From Gossypium raimondii (lineage: Eukaryota > Streptophyta > Magnoliopsida > Malvales > Malvaceae), in NCBI RefSeq assembly GCF_025698545.1, contig NC_068576.1, forward strand, positions 751,501-815,500: DNA of 64,000 nt. The letters run 5' to 3'. Shown here piece by piece: positions 1 to 11,057 of the stretch; within the stretch, counting starts at the first letter, position 1, and every line of letters starts with the position of its first letter. A program made the translations under genes and the position numbers. The notes under the pieces were generated by a model. That model was not told the origin of the DNA, ran no database searches, and saw only the letters and a program-made list of their open reading frames with translations.

Positions 1-379
1 TTAGCGGACCAGATTGGTTCTCTCTATGATTTTTCTTTTTTGTAATGTAAAATATGACGTGTCGAGTCTGGATTGGGTCCCATGGCTATGCTCTTTTGGC
101 CTCATGTTAGAAACTGATTTTCTTGGGATTGAAAAATAATGACGTGGATTTTCTTATGGAGTTTAATTGGAACGGAAGCAGCCAATTGGTTCATAATTGT
201 CCTCCTTTCCCGCCTTTTCTGTATGCTGTTTTTAATGAATTGGAATTTTGAGCCATGGAAATAAATCAAGATTAGTTCAATTTTTTTAAAAAATATTTTA
301 ACCAATAAATAAAGAAAAAAACAATTATTCAATTACCTGTGTGAACTATGGGAAATTTACTATTTAGGTCACTTGGATC
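1..379. other. AT-rich DNA without a recognisable gene
   Basis: I see no gene here. Open frames on either strand are short and AT-driven and match no family I know. The last 8 bases (372-379) are the left target-site duplication of the MITE that follows. Confidence 0.5.
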
Positions 380-782
380 TAGACCTGTCCATGGACTGGG
401 CGGCCTAGCCCGCCTGAAATATGGGAGGGTTCGGATAAAAATATAGGCCTGAAATATGGGATTGGGTAAAAAAACGAGGCCCGTTTAAAAAATGGACCGG
501 GCTCGAGATCAACTTTTTGGCCCGAGTTTGGCCCAGCCCGACCTGAATATAATAAATATATATTTTTTATTTTTATTTTTTAATTTTAAAATACTTTAAA
601 AATATTTTTATTTTTAAAATATTTTTTGTGTTTATTAAAAATCGGGTCGGGCCGGGCTCGGGCTTATTTTTTTTTTCGGGCCGGGCCTGGGCAAAATTTC
701 AGGCCCATATTTCGGGCCGGGCCCAGGCCTAAGAGTCGGGCCGAAATTTTTTCCGGGCCCGGCCCGACCATGGACAGGTCTA
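380..782. mobile_element. hAT-type MITE, copy 1 (403 bp)
   Basis: The two ends are inverted copies of each other over about 15 bp (TAGACCTGTCCATGG at the left end). The element is flanked by an exact 8-bp direct repeat, CTTGGATC, at 372-379 and 783-790. An 8-bp duplication with ends starting TAG is the known signature of hAT transposons. The outer parts are rich in GGCCCGGGC-type words and the middle is A/T only. It has no coding capacity, so it is a non-autonomous element. Related copies lie at 20303-20804 and 57291-57615. The exact duplication suggests a fairly recent insertion. Confidence 0.85.
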
Positions 783-867
783 CTTGGATCGCATGGTAAA
801 TTTTTTTGGCCCTTTTAACTTTAAAAAAAGTAATTTTAGTTCTTTATTTAATTTTTTTACTCCTTCA

Positions 868-1208
868 GCCTTTGAACTTACATTTTTTTGTCAAATCATC
901 CCAAATAAATGGAAACGTGTTTATTAACTTTGCTAGTATGATATACATGTAGATTGTCACGTAGATGATACGTCAACATTTAATTAATTTTAAAATTTAA
1001 AATATTAAAAATATATATAATTTTAATAAATTCAATGATTTTTAATTTTAAAAATAATTTTATATTTTTAAATTTTAAAAATTAATTAAATCTTGATATA
1101 TCAACCACGTGACAATTTACATGTATATCATACCATAAAGTTAATGAACGCGTTCTATCTATTTTAATGATTTGACAAAAAAACCGTAAGTTTAAAGACT
1201 GAAATGGA
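868..1208. repeat. Foldback (palindromic) MITE-like repeat
   Basis: The left half (about 868-1000) is an imperfect inverted copy of the right half (about 1060-1208). Matching words include TTTGTCAAATCAT with ATGATTTGACAAA, and TATGATATACATGTA with TACATGTATATCATA. The centre is A/T only. This is the form of a short foldback transposon. I could not define clean ends or a target duplication, so the family is open. The DNA from 1209 to 1530, with phrases such as 'gactaaaatag', looks like further degraded repeat next to the 3' end of the MED33 gene. Confidence 0.6.
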
Positions 1209-1530
1209 AACGATTGTTAACATTGAATGATAAAATTGACTATAATAAAATTTTATTATAGTCGAGTGATAAAAATGAGTGTAAGATAACATTGAATTAA
1301 TGACGGTGACTAAAATAGAAACGATTGTTAACGGTGATGTACAATTTGTAATTTTTTTTATTTTCAGTGTCTAAAATAAAATTTATTAAAGTTGGGTAAC
1401 TAAATTGGTAGTTTGCACAAAAATAAATTACCTCAGAACTCTACATCAGCAGTGCATATATACTTGTAGTGGATCAAATAGTAGGAAACCAAATTTTCTT
1501 ACCAGCAGTAAGGAATATTCAGACAAGAAT

Positions 1531-4500
1531 TCAAGCCCCAATTTCGATAATCAATTCGGCAGCTGCAGTCGTAGCTCGGACACCACCGAGTCCAAGCAAA
1601 GCCATAGCTAGTTCTTCCTCGTTCCACCGTATCAATCCGTAGCTCAGCCTTTTCAAGACGTCAATATTGACGTCCAAAATCCACTTCTGGGTGCAACCTA
1701 CCATCAGGCTCACGAACCGTACTACGTATGCTCGCCAAGTCGCATAATCACATCCGAGTGATATTTTACCGTCTACTGCACTTGCAAGAAACTCCAAGTG
1801 TGATCCAAGAACTTTAGGTCTCCGTTTCGATGCTGGTGAGGCCGAGTCCACGCCCCATGCAAAGGTACCACAAAGCACTACAAAGTATGCAAGTGCATAA
1901 CCCCCTAGCATGGCAACTATACCTGCAGGTTCCCCTGCATCCTGGTCAGCTGAATGAGCTGATATAAACCAAGATGGTAGTGTTTCTTTGATCAGCGATT
2001 GGACCAAACTTAATCCACCAGAGAGCCAAACCAATGAAGCCCCAAGTGATGCAGCGAGTTTGACACGAGCCATTGCAGCACCAAGAGAAACTTGTCCATA
2101 CCTCAGGCCAAACTTTGTGTTTTTTGGTTTCTCCCTGCTACCCGCAATATCTCTTACCGAAGACATTAAAAGAGAAACGATTTCTTCGGTCATAAACATG
2201 ATATCTCTGACTGATCGATGCACTCGTAAGTAAAGAATCCCTGGGGAAACCGGAGACATTCCCCCGGAGAAATGAGAGCCAAATCCATGGCCAATGAGTG
2301 CACCCACTCCACCGTTGCTGTAAATGGTGGAAGGGCTTAATCCGAGAGTAGAGGTGAAGCAACTCCTAAGAAGCTGAACCACAGCATCACTACTGTGGTG
2401 GAAGACTGTACGAGAAGCAGAAAACACAAAGAAATCGTTCCAACGCTTAACCTTCTGAGCCCATAGTGAGGCTATAATTGGCATACAAGGCCAGGGACAA
2501 CCTTCAGCGAGGGAACTCAATGCTGGGCCGATTAATACAAGGAAACGTTCCGAGGCTTTATCGAGTTTATATGTTATCGTTAGACTAACAAGGGCAGCCA
2601 AGGGAAGAGGAAGCATAGCTGGAGAGCTCCTCCCTGCAACATTTAGTTCAAAAAGTTACTTCATGTTCTGGAGATGCAACTAAATAGACAATTATCATTT
2701 TGACCACAAACACATATAGTGGTACAAGATCATACCTGTGGTAAGGCTTGGGACATCAACACCAGTGGCAGCTATAATTTTTTTAATTTGCTGCTCGATG
2801 TTGGATAAATTTGCAGCTGGACTTGGCCAATCTGATCCATTCATAAAAACCGGCTTCCATATACCTCGTGTTACTTCAGCAGAAAAGTAGCTAACAATGG
2901 TCGCCAACGTTGCTGGAAGGAAATCAGCAAGATCTTTGAGTCCTGAGAGATAGAGGGTCAATTAGAAAACATTACATTAGATAGAGTCTTGAGTACTATT
3001 ATCTGTAGTTCATGGTATACTGATATATTCCATGTACAAACCTGTTGCCAGTTCACGGGGCGAGAGTCTTCCATGAGCACAGGCAGTCAGAGCTGCATCA
3101 AGCACATATGGAGTGGCTTCCAAGATATCCCATGCGGGCACATTTAGTGTTAAGGGCACATCATCAGCTCCAGATGTAGAAGGGCTACTGCTTCCAGAAG
3201 ACTGACCACTCCTGCTTATCTTCCTGAACATCATATTGAGGAGTGCATCAACAATTTGATGAACAGTGGTCCCTTGAACAAGTCCTGACAGGGTGGAAGC
3301 AATACATTTGTTATGCTGACGATACCAGCCTTTCAACTTGGGAAAGGAATCCATAAATATGAGTTCCAAGGTGAGGTTTAAATTTTTCGACAGCCTTTTC
3401 ATTTTCAAATGATCCTTGGGTGATTTTCCGAAATCCGATACTTTCGAGTTTCGAACCAACAACAGATATTCAGGGCTTAGTTGGGATCCCACCGGTGTTG
3501 CATCTCCCATCATCACATGTTCAACAGGTGGATGATCAAACCTCCATAATCTCAGTAGAAGTGTAAATGCATTGGTGAATACCGCATGACTAGTTAGTTC
3601 TTCCCCTGTTGGAAGAGTCCATGAAACATCGGGAGCAGTTGACCCAAAAACCTCGCAAAGGGGCATCAACATACCAGCAAGTATTGGAACCTGAAAAAAA
3701 CATAAAATAACATCAATGCATGGAGGATCTTTCATCAAATGTCACACAAGAATATTTCCATATAAGACAGTAGAAAGCATGAGCCATTACAAATAAAACC
3801 TACCATGCCGTGTAAAGATAAGATCTGGACACAATCTGCAGATGATATTCCAAGAAGAAGAACATTCAAAAGTGGAGCATAACTGATCAAATAGCTCTCA
3901 CTCTCAGAATAATCTGAAGGAACTGGTGGCGATAACAAACTTGTAATGAAGAGAATGGCATGTTCCTATAAACAAGCAAGACCAAAATAAAGCCGAAATT
4001 TGTACGAATTGTACTGACAATGTGACAGTAATGCACCCTGTAGGAAGTAACCTTCCATTAAATTACCTGTATATTCCAACCACGAATTAGAGATGCTCCA
4101 CAAAGAATGCTAGCTGCATATATCTTCTCATCATTTGAACCTTTGGTTGCAATTTCATATATTTTCTCTATCTCTGCTAAGCTTCAATCAAATCCATGAG
4201 CTCAAATTCAGTTGCCTTAGCAGATAGAAGAAAGATGATACTATGAAGATGAAACAAATTATCCCCCAAGGCAACTTACAACTAACATTAATTGTAACCG
4301 GAACTAGTTAACTTCAAATGACGACGATGATAATAATGTGGCCAATAATTAGGTAAATAATTTTGAAAGGGATATATGTTGCAGCATACCTGGAAGCTGG
4401 AGTTGCAATCAAAGCATTTACCAGTGTTGGAGTTAGAGGGGATCCTTTCATCAGTAATGACCAACCAGGGACTTGACTAGGAACACTACGGGGTATATTT

Positions 4501-7500
4501 GGACGTGCATTTACATAACCAGGCCAGACATATGCAGATGTGTCCAATAGATTTCTAGCAATACAAGCCTCGACAATCAGATGCCACATATTTCCAGCTG
4601 CAAGGAAATCATAATATTATAGAACAAATAATCAAAGCTCTATATTTAGTTCTATGGTTGAATTTTATTAAGGGCATACTTGAGGGTACATTTCACAAAA
4701 TTTCAAAAAGATAAAAATGTAGTTAGCATTATGCCTCTTGCACCGCTCACTAAGAGACTGCACTAAAGTCGACTTATGCAGGAACATATCTCAAAACAGC
4801 CATAAAAGATCAGTTACCTTTCACATATCAAAGATGAAGATAAGAGTACTTACAGCAATTAATAGGCATGTCATTACTGCTCATGCACTCATAGTATCCA
4901 TTACCAATAGTGAGACCTGAAATAACCATGATTGCTTTGGCAGCAGCCTGATTGGCTACTGAACGAACTGATTGAGGAGGAGTCAGTAAAGCCTCGTAAT
5001 CATTCAACATCTGTAAGCTGGATATTAAACCCTTATGGCATCTCCCAGGGGCTTGTTTTTCTTTTGTTTGAGTGGTTTGGCTGCAATCAATTTCATCGAT
5101 CAATTCAGATTTCTCTTCCTCCACAATATTAGTCACCGCAAGAGGAGAAATAGACAATAACAAGCACAGGCAGGTGTCAAGGCGAGGCATAGGACCCTCA
5201 CTAATGTCCCTTTCCTATGAAGCAATAAAATAGAAAGGGAAGATCCGTTCAGATACATGAAAAAGTAGAAAAAAGGATATTGGAGTGTAATGTGTTCTAT
5301 ATTATCATTTATGGGCTTATCTTAAGCAGAACTAGGTCTTTGACAAACCAAACCGCACCTATGATGAACTAATCTTTTCTCGGTATCATCAAATACATCC
5401 ATCTATCTAGATACATTCGAACATAAATGCTATGTTATACATATGTGTATGTACTTATTTACGTATAATCAAAAACTTTCTAATCAGTACAAAAGAAAAC
5501 GATGGCCGTATGCAAACAAGAGCTCAATCAATTTGCAGAAATTCTTACCCTTTGAACAAGCCTCAAAGCTGCAATCCATAGACCTAGAAATGTATCGTGC
5601 CATGTTGTACTGTTGACAGCCTGTAAAGCTTTCACTAAACCTGCAAGAATAACTCTAGGTAAAAGTGATCAAGGAACTAGAGCCTTTTCTGCTTTGAATA
5701 AAGCAATAAATTAAGCATATGGTGACCATTAACAAGTACCAGTAAGTCTTTCAGTAGCACCAGTTGCTGCCACCTCCGATCTGTCCATAGCATCCTCAAG
5801 AAACAGGTCAATAGGAAGCCAATGTGCAGAAGGACTAGTCCCGTGACACCGACCAGATGCAGATGTTAGAGACCTAGAGCCTATGAGAAGATGAAACTCT
5901 TGTTGTGACGGTGTTTTACATTTCCTAGATAGAACTTTATGTGTATCAGATGTCAACTGCAAAAGGGCCTCTGGAGTTGTATGTTTTGAATTCCTCAATA
6001 TCACTGACTTCGCGGAAAGAACTCTTAATTGCTGAATGAAAGCTTCCCAATGTGATGGACTAAAAACGGTATTAGAATATGTGTTAGTCAAATCTTACTC
6101 AATTAACTCAAGAGTATTACCAGGATTCCACCCTAAGTACAATAAATCAAATGATAGCACCATAATGCCTCAAAAAGAAGAAGATCAATAACAGATATAA
6201 GTTCTTACATATTTCTTTGTGCCAATAAAAGAATCCTTGAAGTTACTTTATTTTGCAGAAACTCCCCAATAATCTCAATAGCCATCATAGTGTTTCTTTT
6301 ATATAGCACATCATGGTGGTCATTTCTCTTTTCATGAAAGTTATCAGCATTATCGATTTCCATGTCTTGAGTTACAATAGGCCATATTGATCTCTTTTCT
6401 GGAGTAAGTTCCAGTAACCCTTCATCATCCAATGATGCATCAAGTAGTTGCCATACAATTGAAAATACAAATTCAACTAGAAGCAGACCAGGTTCGGATG
6501 CTTGAACACCAAATATCTTGGAAAGGTGAAGAACATCATCTATTGATTTCATAATCCTGCAAGTTCACCAGGAACTAGCATTAAGTTTAATACTATTGCA
6601 GTTGCTTAACCAAGTGTCCCTGAAAGATATGAAGCGAAAATAAAACGGGGTAATCATAAAATGTCGTAAAAGAGAAAATAAAATGAAAAAAAGACACTGA
6701 TGAATCATGGATTTTATAATAGGCAGTAAAATATGTCAACATGATGGTAATCATAAAGATATAAACAAATTCTACTTCTATGAAGAAAATGGGGTAGGTG
6801 AAATTGAAGCTTACTTTAGATAATTTGGTCCACTGATTTGACATTTAAGTGCAGAGGCATGTCTCCTAAGCAGTTCCATGTAAAGCCGATATGCTGCAGG
6901 GTGAAACTTACGATTTGGAATGACCCTATCATAGACAACAACTATAGTCAGTTCCAAGTGAAGTCATAATTTCACAGCCCACCTATTATCAGATAACGTA
7001 TCCCGGTGGAGGACTTAAATGTATGCGAGAAAAACAGAAAAGATAGCCATTTAATGGTCAGAATCTAACAAAAAATCCCCATCAAGCAGAAAATTTCTTT
7101 CAAAACCAGAAGTGACAAACACACATCCTTGTCCAGTTGTCCTTATACCTGTAAGTGTTCCAAAAGATTGTTTCTTTGATGCCCTTTGCTAGTGATTGAC
7201 ATAAACTTTGAGGATAAATGACACGTGGATATGGGGATATGACCTACAAGGATTCTCTAAGTACATGGAAAAACTTAGAAAATTATAACCATATACATAC
7301 TCATATCCGATGCTCAAACACAAGTCCATATCACATTGTTGTATATCCTCAAAGTTTATGTCAATCACTAGCAAAGGGCATCAAAGAAACAACCTTTTGG
7401 AACACTTACAGGTATAAGGACAACTGGACAATGAAACAAAACAGAACCAAATACCATATGTAAATTTTTAACCTCTGATGACGAAACAGGATTATGAGTT

Positions 7501-7731
7501 TTTGGCATTAGCGTTTCTTATACATGGATTAAATAAGGCAATCAATTTAAAGAAAGACTATGAATGAAATACAGTTTTTATACATAGGTCCTTTGAATGA
7601 ATGATATCATCATAACAACTTACCTTGGCCACCCATTAGCACTGTCAATACACAACAACACTTATCTTATTTCTACAATTGCACTGTACGTTATACTATC
7701 AACTTCAATATGGTCATAAATATCACCTACC

Positions 7732-7769
<38 letters not shown>

Positions 7770-8080
7770 CATTAAAACAAAATCAGGGAAGTGGACCTGG
7801 AAGAGAGCAGGGCGAGAACGAGCATAGGAGGAACGAATTTGACAGTCAGGGCCTTCTCTAGGAACTTCCACGCGATAGGCACGTGATTATCCCAGCATAT
7901 GTAGGAGACAAGGAGGTGAGCTAGGTCGATTGAAGGCAAAGAAACCCCAGCCGAGTTAAGGCTAGAACCGAGTTGAACCGCCCATAGAAGTGGGTCACTG
8001 TTCTTTTCCCGAGCAGACTTAGTGCACTCCAGTACCCAGTCCCAAACAGTAGTACCCTTCGCCTGTATAGACACCGTCAT
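1531..8080 (-). CDS. MED33: Mediator complex subunit MED33 (REF4/RFR1 family), 12 exons
   Basis: Subunit of the plant-specific tail part of Mediator, the nuclear co-activator that links transcription factors to RNA polymerase II. Arabidopsis MED33A/B (RFR1/REF4) restrain phenylpropanoid and lignin synthesis. Exons by inspection: 8080-7797, 6925-6815, 6556-6209, 6059-5740, 5640-5549, 5214-4854, 4597-4390, 4181-4067, 3965-3804, 3690-3042, 2942-2736, 2633-1531. All introns have GT/AG ends and the phases join. The total is 3960 nt (1319 residues), close to the family's usual length of about 1,300. Diagnostic stretches are SDPLLWAVQLGSSLNSAGVS near the N-terminus, ASILCGASLIRGWNIQ in the middle and MLPLPLAALVSLTITYKLDK in the last exon. 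The start at 8080 was chosen because MTVSIQAKG leads straight into the conserved block; an in-frame ATG lies further upstream. Intron 1 holds a long hairpin (7129-7431). Whether this is the REF4 or the RFR1 orthologue cannot be told here. Confidence 0.92.
7129..7431. repeat. 88-bp near-perfect inverted repeat in MED33 intron 1
   Basis: The arms are 7129-7216 and 7344-7431, separated by 127 bp. They are reverse complements at 87 of 88 positions. The one mismatch pairs positions 7167 and 7393. In RNA read from the minus strand, the sense direction of MED33, this becomes a G-U pair, so the stem would be unbroken. The spacer contains degraded words (CTCAAACACAAGTCC) resembling a dispersed repeat also seen near 49483-49575. 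I saw no target duplication. Confidence 0.9.
7736..7768. repeat. (TA)n microsatellite
   Basis: An uninterrupted run of alternating T and A just inside intron 1 of MED33, about 30 bp from the exon 1 donor site. Confidence 0.95.
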
Positions 8081-8818
8081 GCCGCCTGACAGCCACTGCA
8101 AACTGCAACCGCAAGGTGGTGGTGCAATGGAGTATGATTTTACCAAGTATTTACAGTGAAGTCAGTAAGGAAACCTGATTGAAACACAATACAAAAATGG
8201 GGAACAAAAATGTTATCTGTGGGTTTCTTCCTTTCTCTTTTTAGATTCGAGGAATATGTGTGAAAGGATTTGTGCTTTGCTTTTGACTAGATTATACAAA
8301 TTCTGGGGGCTACTTTTTTTTTTTTCATCTGGTTTTGGGGTGTTGCTTACTTTCTCTAATTTTTTGAGGCTTAATTTTTTATTCTGCTTTTCAAAATCAA
8401 ATAAAGTTAGCTTCCTTCTCGTACAATCAACCACAGAATGAGAATTAAATCTTGGATGTTCTTTTTCTTGTAGTGGAACTTAAAAGACAAAATTTTACTT
8501 TTTGAGAATAAAATTAAGGAGAATCAACTTTGGATGTATGTATTGTTCATCATGCATCTTTTAATTATTTTAGAGGCTCTGTTTGATATTCATATTGTTC
8601 ATACATAGATATATTAGTATATATTGGATATATTATGGATGAAGAACATGCAACTATGTTACTTTGTGAATGCACCCATGCATCTGTTGATCATAAATTG
8701 AGGTTTAGGTACTGGTTTTCCAAATTTCCATGATAATAAAAATCAATTCAACATCATCTCATTTACTGCAAGCATTAACATTGTATCATCAGAGTAATCA
8801 TAAGGACATGTCAGCTGG
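8081..8818. other. Intergenic region between the MED33 start and the HMA gene end
   Basis: This holds the MED33 5' leader and promoter and the HMA-gene 3' end. No coding frame is convincing. A Lys-rich minus-strand frame at 8213-8434 has no ATG at its head and matches no family. A T-rich tract lies at about 8310-8330. Confidence 0.5.
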
Positions 8819-9651
8819 TTATGATGACGGTGGTAGCGACGGTGCTGACGATGGCGTCAGCAGCCTCGCGTATCCTCCATTACTCTTCTTGCCAAGCCAA
8901 CTAGCAAAGCCTCGTTTCTTCTTTCTCACGTCATGTTGTGGGTGGTGCCTAGAATGTGAGCCTTTGGAACCTTCTGAAATAGGGTCCTTAGCTTCATCAC
9001 GAACATTACATTCATCAGTAAAAGAACATGTTTGGTTCTTTTCCTCGTATTTACGACCGGTCCGACGATTGTCTTGGTCTAGCAAGTCGCTTTGAATCTT
9101 GGGGTTCTTCTCGTAGGAGCAAACCTCTGCTTTTTTGCCAACCTTTTCTGCTATTGTCTGAATGAGAATAGAGGGTTCGATGATGCCCCGAACCGAAACC
9201 AGCCCATTTTTGGTATCCATGTCAATATCATACACCTCTACATGACAAGAATCAAGTAAACAAAGATCAGAAAGTATTTCTAAAGATGTTGGTCTTGTGG
9301 TTCGATTGAACTATGACGATGAACTTGTGTTTAAGTCTTCAATTGACACCAGTTCCTCATTCAATTTCTAGACAGGACTCAAAAGATGAAATAAAGAGTC
9401 TTTCAGGGAGGAAGCATACCATTGATTTTCTGCAACTTTTTCTTCACTTTCTTGGGACATGTTGCACAACATTGGATATTCACTTTCAGAACACAAGTCT
9501 GAAAAGTAATTGAAAAATAAGTAGAACCATGAAAAAGATATCACGGGTATTAAACACATACATATATACATACATACATACATACATACATACATACATA
9601 CATACATACAAAGAAAAAGATGAATACCGGGACATTGAGATCGTCTCCCAT
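8819..9651 (-). CDS. Heavy-metal-associated (HMA) domain protein, 3 exons, 173 residues
   Basis: A small plant HMA-fold protein of the kind that binds soft metals through a CxxC loop. Exons: 9651-9628 (only 8 codons), 9498-9420, 9237-8819, giving 522 nt with consistent phase and GT/AG introns. The HMA fold spans about residues 9-75: TCVLKVNIQCCATCPKKV, then LQKINEVYDIDMDTKNGLVSV, then ILIQTIAEKVGKKAEVCSY. The CxxC is C19-A-T-C22, preceded by a further Cys18, one residue further from the first strand than in the usual MHCEGC form. After the domain comes a charged, low-complexity tail rich in Lys, Ser and His that ends in SLPPSS. There is no CaaX box, so it is not a typical isoprenylated HIPP. 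Intron 1 carries the (CATA)n repeat. Exon 1 is very short and is the least certain part. Confidence 0.8.
9552..9610. repeat. (CATA)n microsatellite
   Basis: About a dozen CATA/TACA units within intron 1 of the HMA-protein gene. It creates the spurious Cys-Met-Tyr-Val repeat frames seen on the minus strand. Confidence 0.95.
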
Positions 9652-11057
9652 TGGAACTTTGAGAACCTAAGTAAGGGGAAGGGCAATGTAGTTGAGTGTG
9701 GCTATTTTTAAAGAAAAATTTTGATGAATTTTCCTTTGCTTTTCCTTTTTGGCAAGAAAATCTGGATTATTTACTCTTCTTGAAATAGAAAATAATTAAG
9801 CCTTAGAAGCCTTGTTATTGTATTGAGAAGATTGTGATTTCCTCTTAACGGTGTAGATTTTACGTTTTCAAAATGTAATTGGGAAGATAACGTAACTGAC
9901 ATCCCATTTGAAAGGGAAAATTTTTTTTTTAAATCAAGGTTTAATTGCCTTGAATGTGCAATCATTTGATGCATAAATGTAGATTTTTTTTAGAGAAAAG
10001 TAGGATTTTTAAATATTGAAATGTAAGTGTAATGATAAAGGATTTATATTTAAATTTTTTGTTAACGATTTTACATTATTTAGATAATTTTGTCAAGTCA
10101 ATCATCACGTCTTACGATTTTATTCTATTAATTTTAAAAATGACTTTACTGACATCTCACCTCATCAAACCTTGCGTGACTTTAGACATGTGGACTATAC
10201 ATGGTTTACATGTGATTCTTTATCCGACCAAACTTGGGGATTATGTAAACCATCTCTTATGACTCAAATAAAAGGACACACTAACTCCTGATATAAGAGA
10301 GGCTAAGAGAAAAAAAAAACAACTATCTCTACCCCTATGTACAGTAGAAAGAGAAAAAATGATGTCATTAAGATTTGAACCTTGAACTTTGAATACCAAT
10401 ACGAACTCTTAACTAATTGTTCAATATCTAATTTTTAAAATTTATTAAAACACATATAATATGCATCTATATATCAATTACATGTTCATAAAATATATTT
10501 ATATAAAATAAAAATTTTAAAATAATTAATTTATTTAAATGATTATATTTTATTTTTAATTATAATTAAAATAGTTAAAACAAAAGCATTAAAATTAATG
10601 TATTGTTTGATAAATTAAAAATTAAATGTTGAAAAGATAAGTGTTGAAAATTTAAGTATTGAATTTAAGATATAAAATTTGTTTGATATATTACTTAAAA
10701 TTAATTATAGAATATAGTTATATTGTTTAATAAATATAGATTTTAAATTATAAAAAATATATTATACATTTATCCTTAATTTTTAAATATTTTATCTTAT
10801 TCTAAATAAAAATAAAATTTTAAATGTAAAAATTTTATATGATAATATAACATTAAAATAAATAAAATAAAACTGAAATAATAAAAATATTATCCATTAA
10901 GTGATAAGTGGCCCTTTAACTACTTATTATTTTTCATATTTTTTAGAAAAGATTCTATCAAATTACTTTAATTTTAGATTACCAAATATGCATAAAAAAT
11001 GAAATCCTAAAAAAGGATTTAACTTTTCGAAGGAGTAAGTTAAAATATAAAAGTTAT
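9652..11057. other. AT-rich intergenic DNA
   Basis: The HMA-gene promoter lies at the left edge. From about 10,300 to 11,050 the sequence is almost wholly A/T with no frame that resembles a protein family. The left part (9,700-10,300) has a short frame at 10032-10262 with no recognisable domain. I see no gene. Confidence 0.5.

Noticed and set aside
7662-7871. Small frames across the (TA)n repeat at the MED33 exon 1 border
   Set aside because: They consist of Ile-Tyr repeats from the microsatellite joined to exon 1 in a wrong frame or strand.
8213-8434. Lys-rich minus-strand frame just upstream of MED33
   Set aside because: It has no ATG at its head and no family match, and it lies where the MED33 leader should be.
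9368-9686. Frames made of Cys-Met-Tyr-Val repeats
   Set aside because: They are translations of the (CATA)n microsatellite in intron 1 of the HMA gene.
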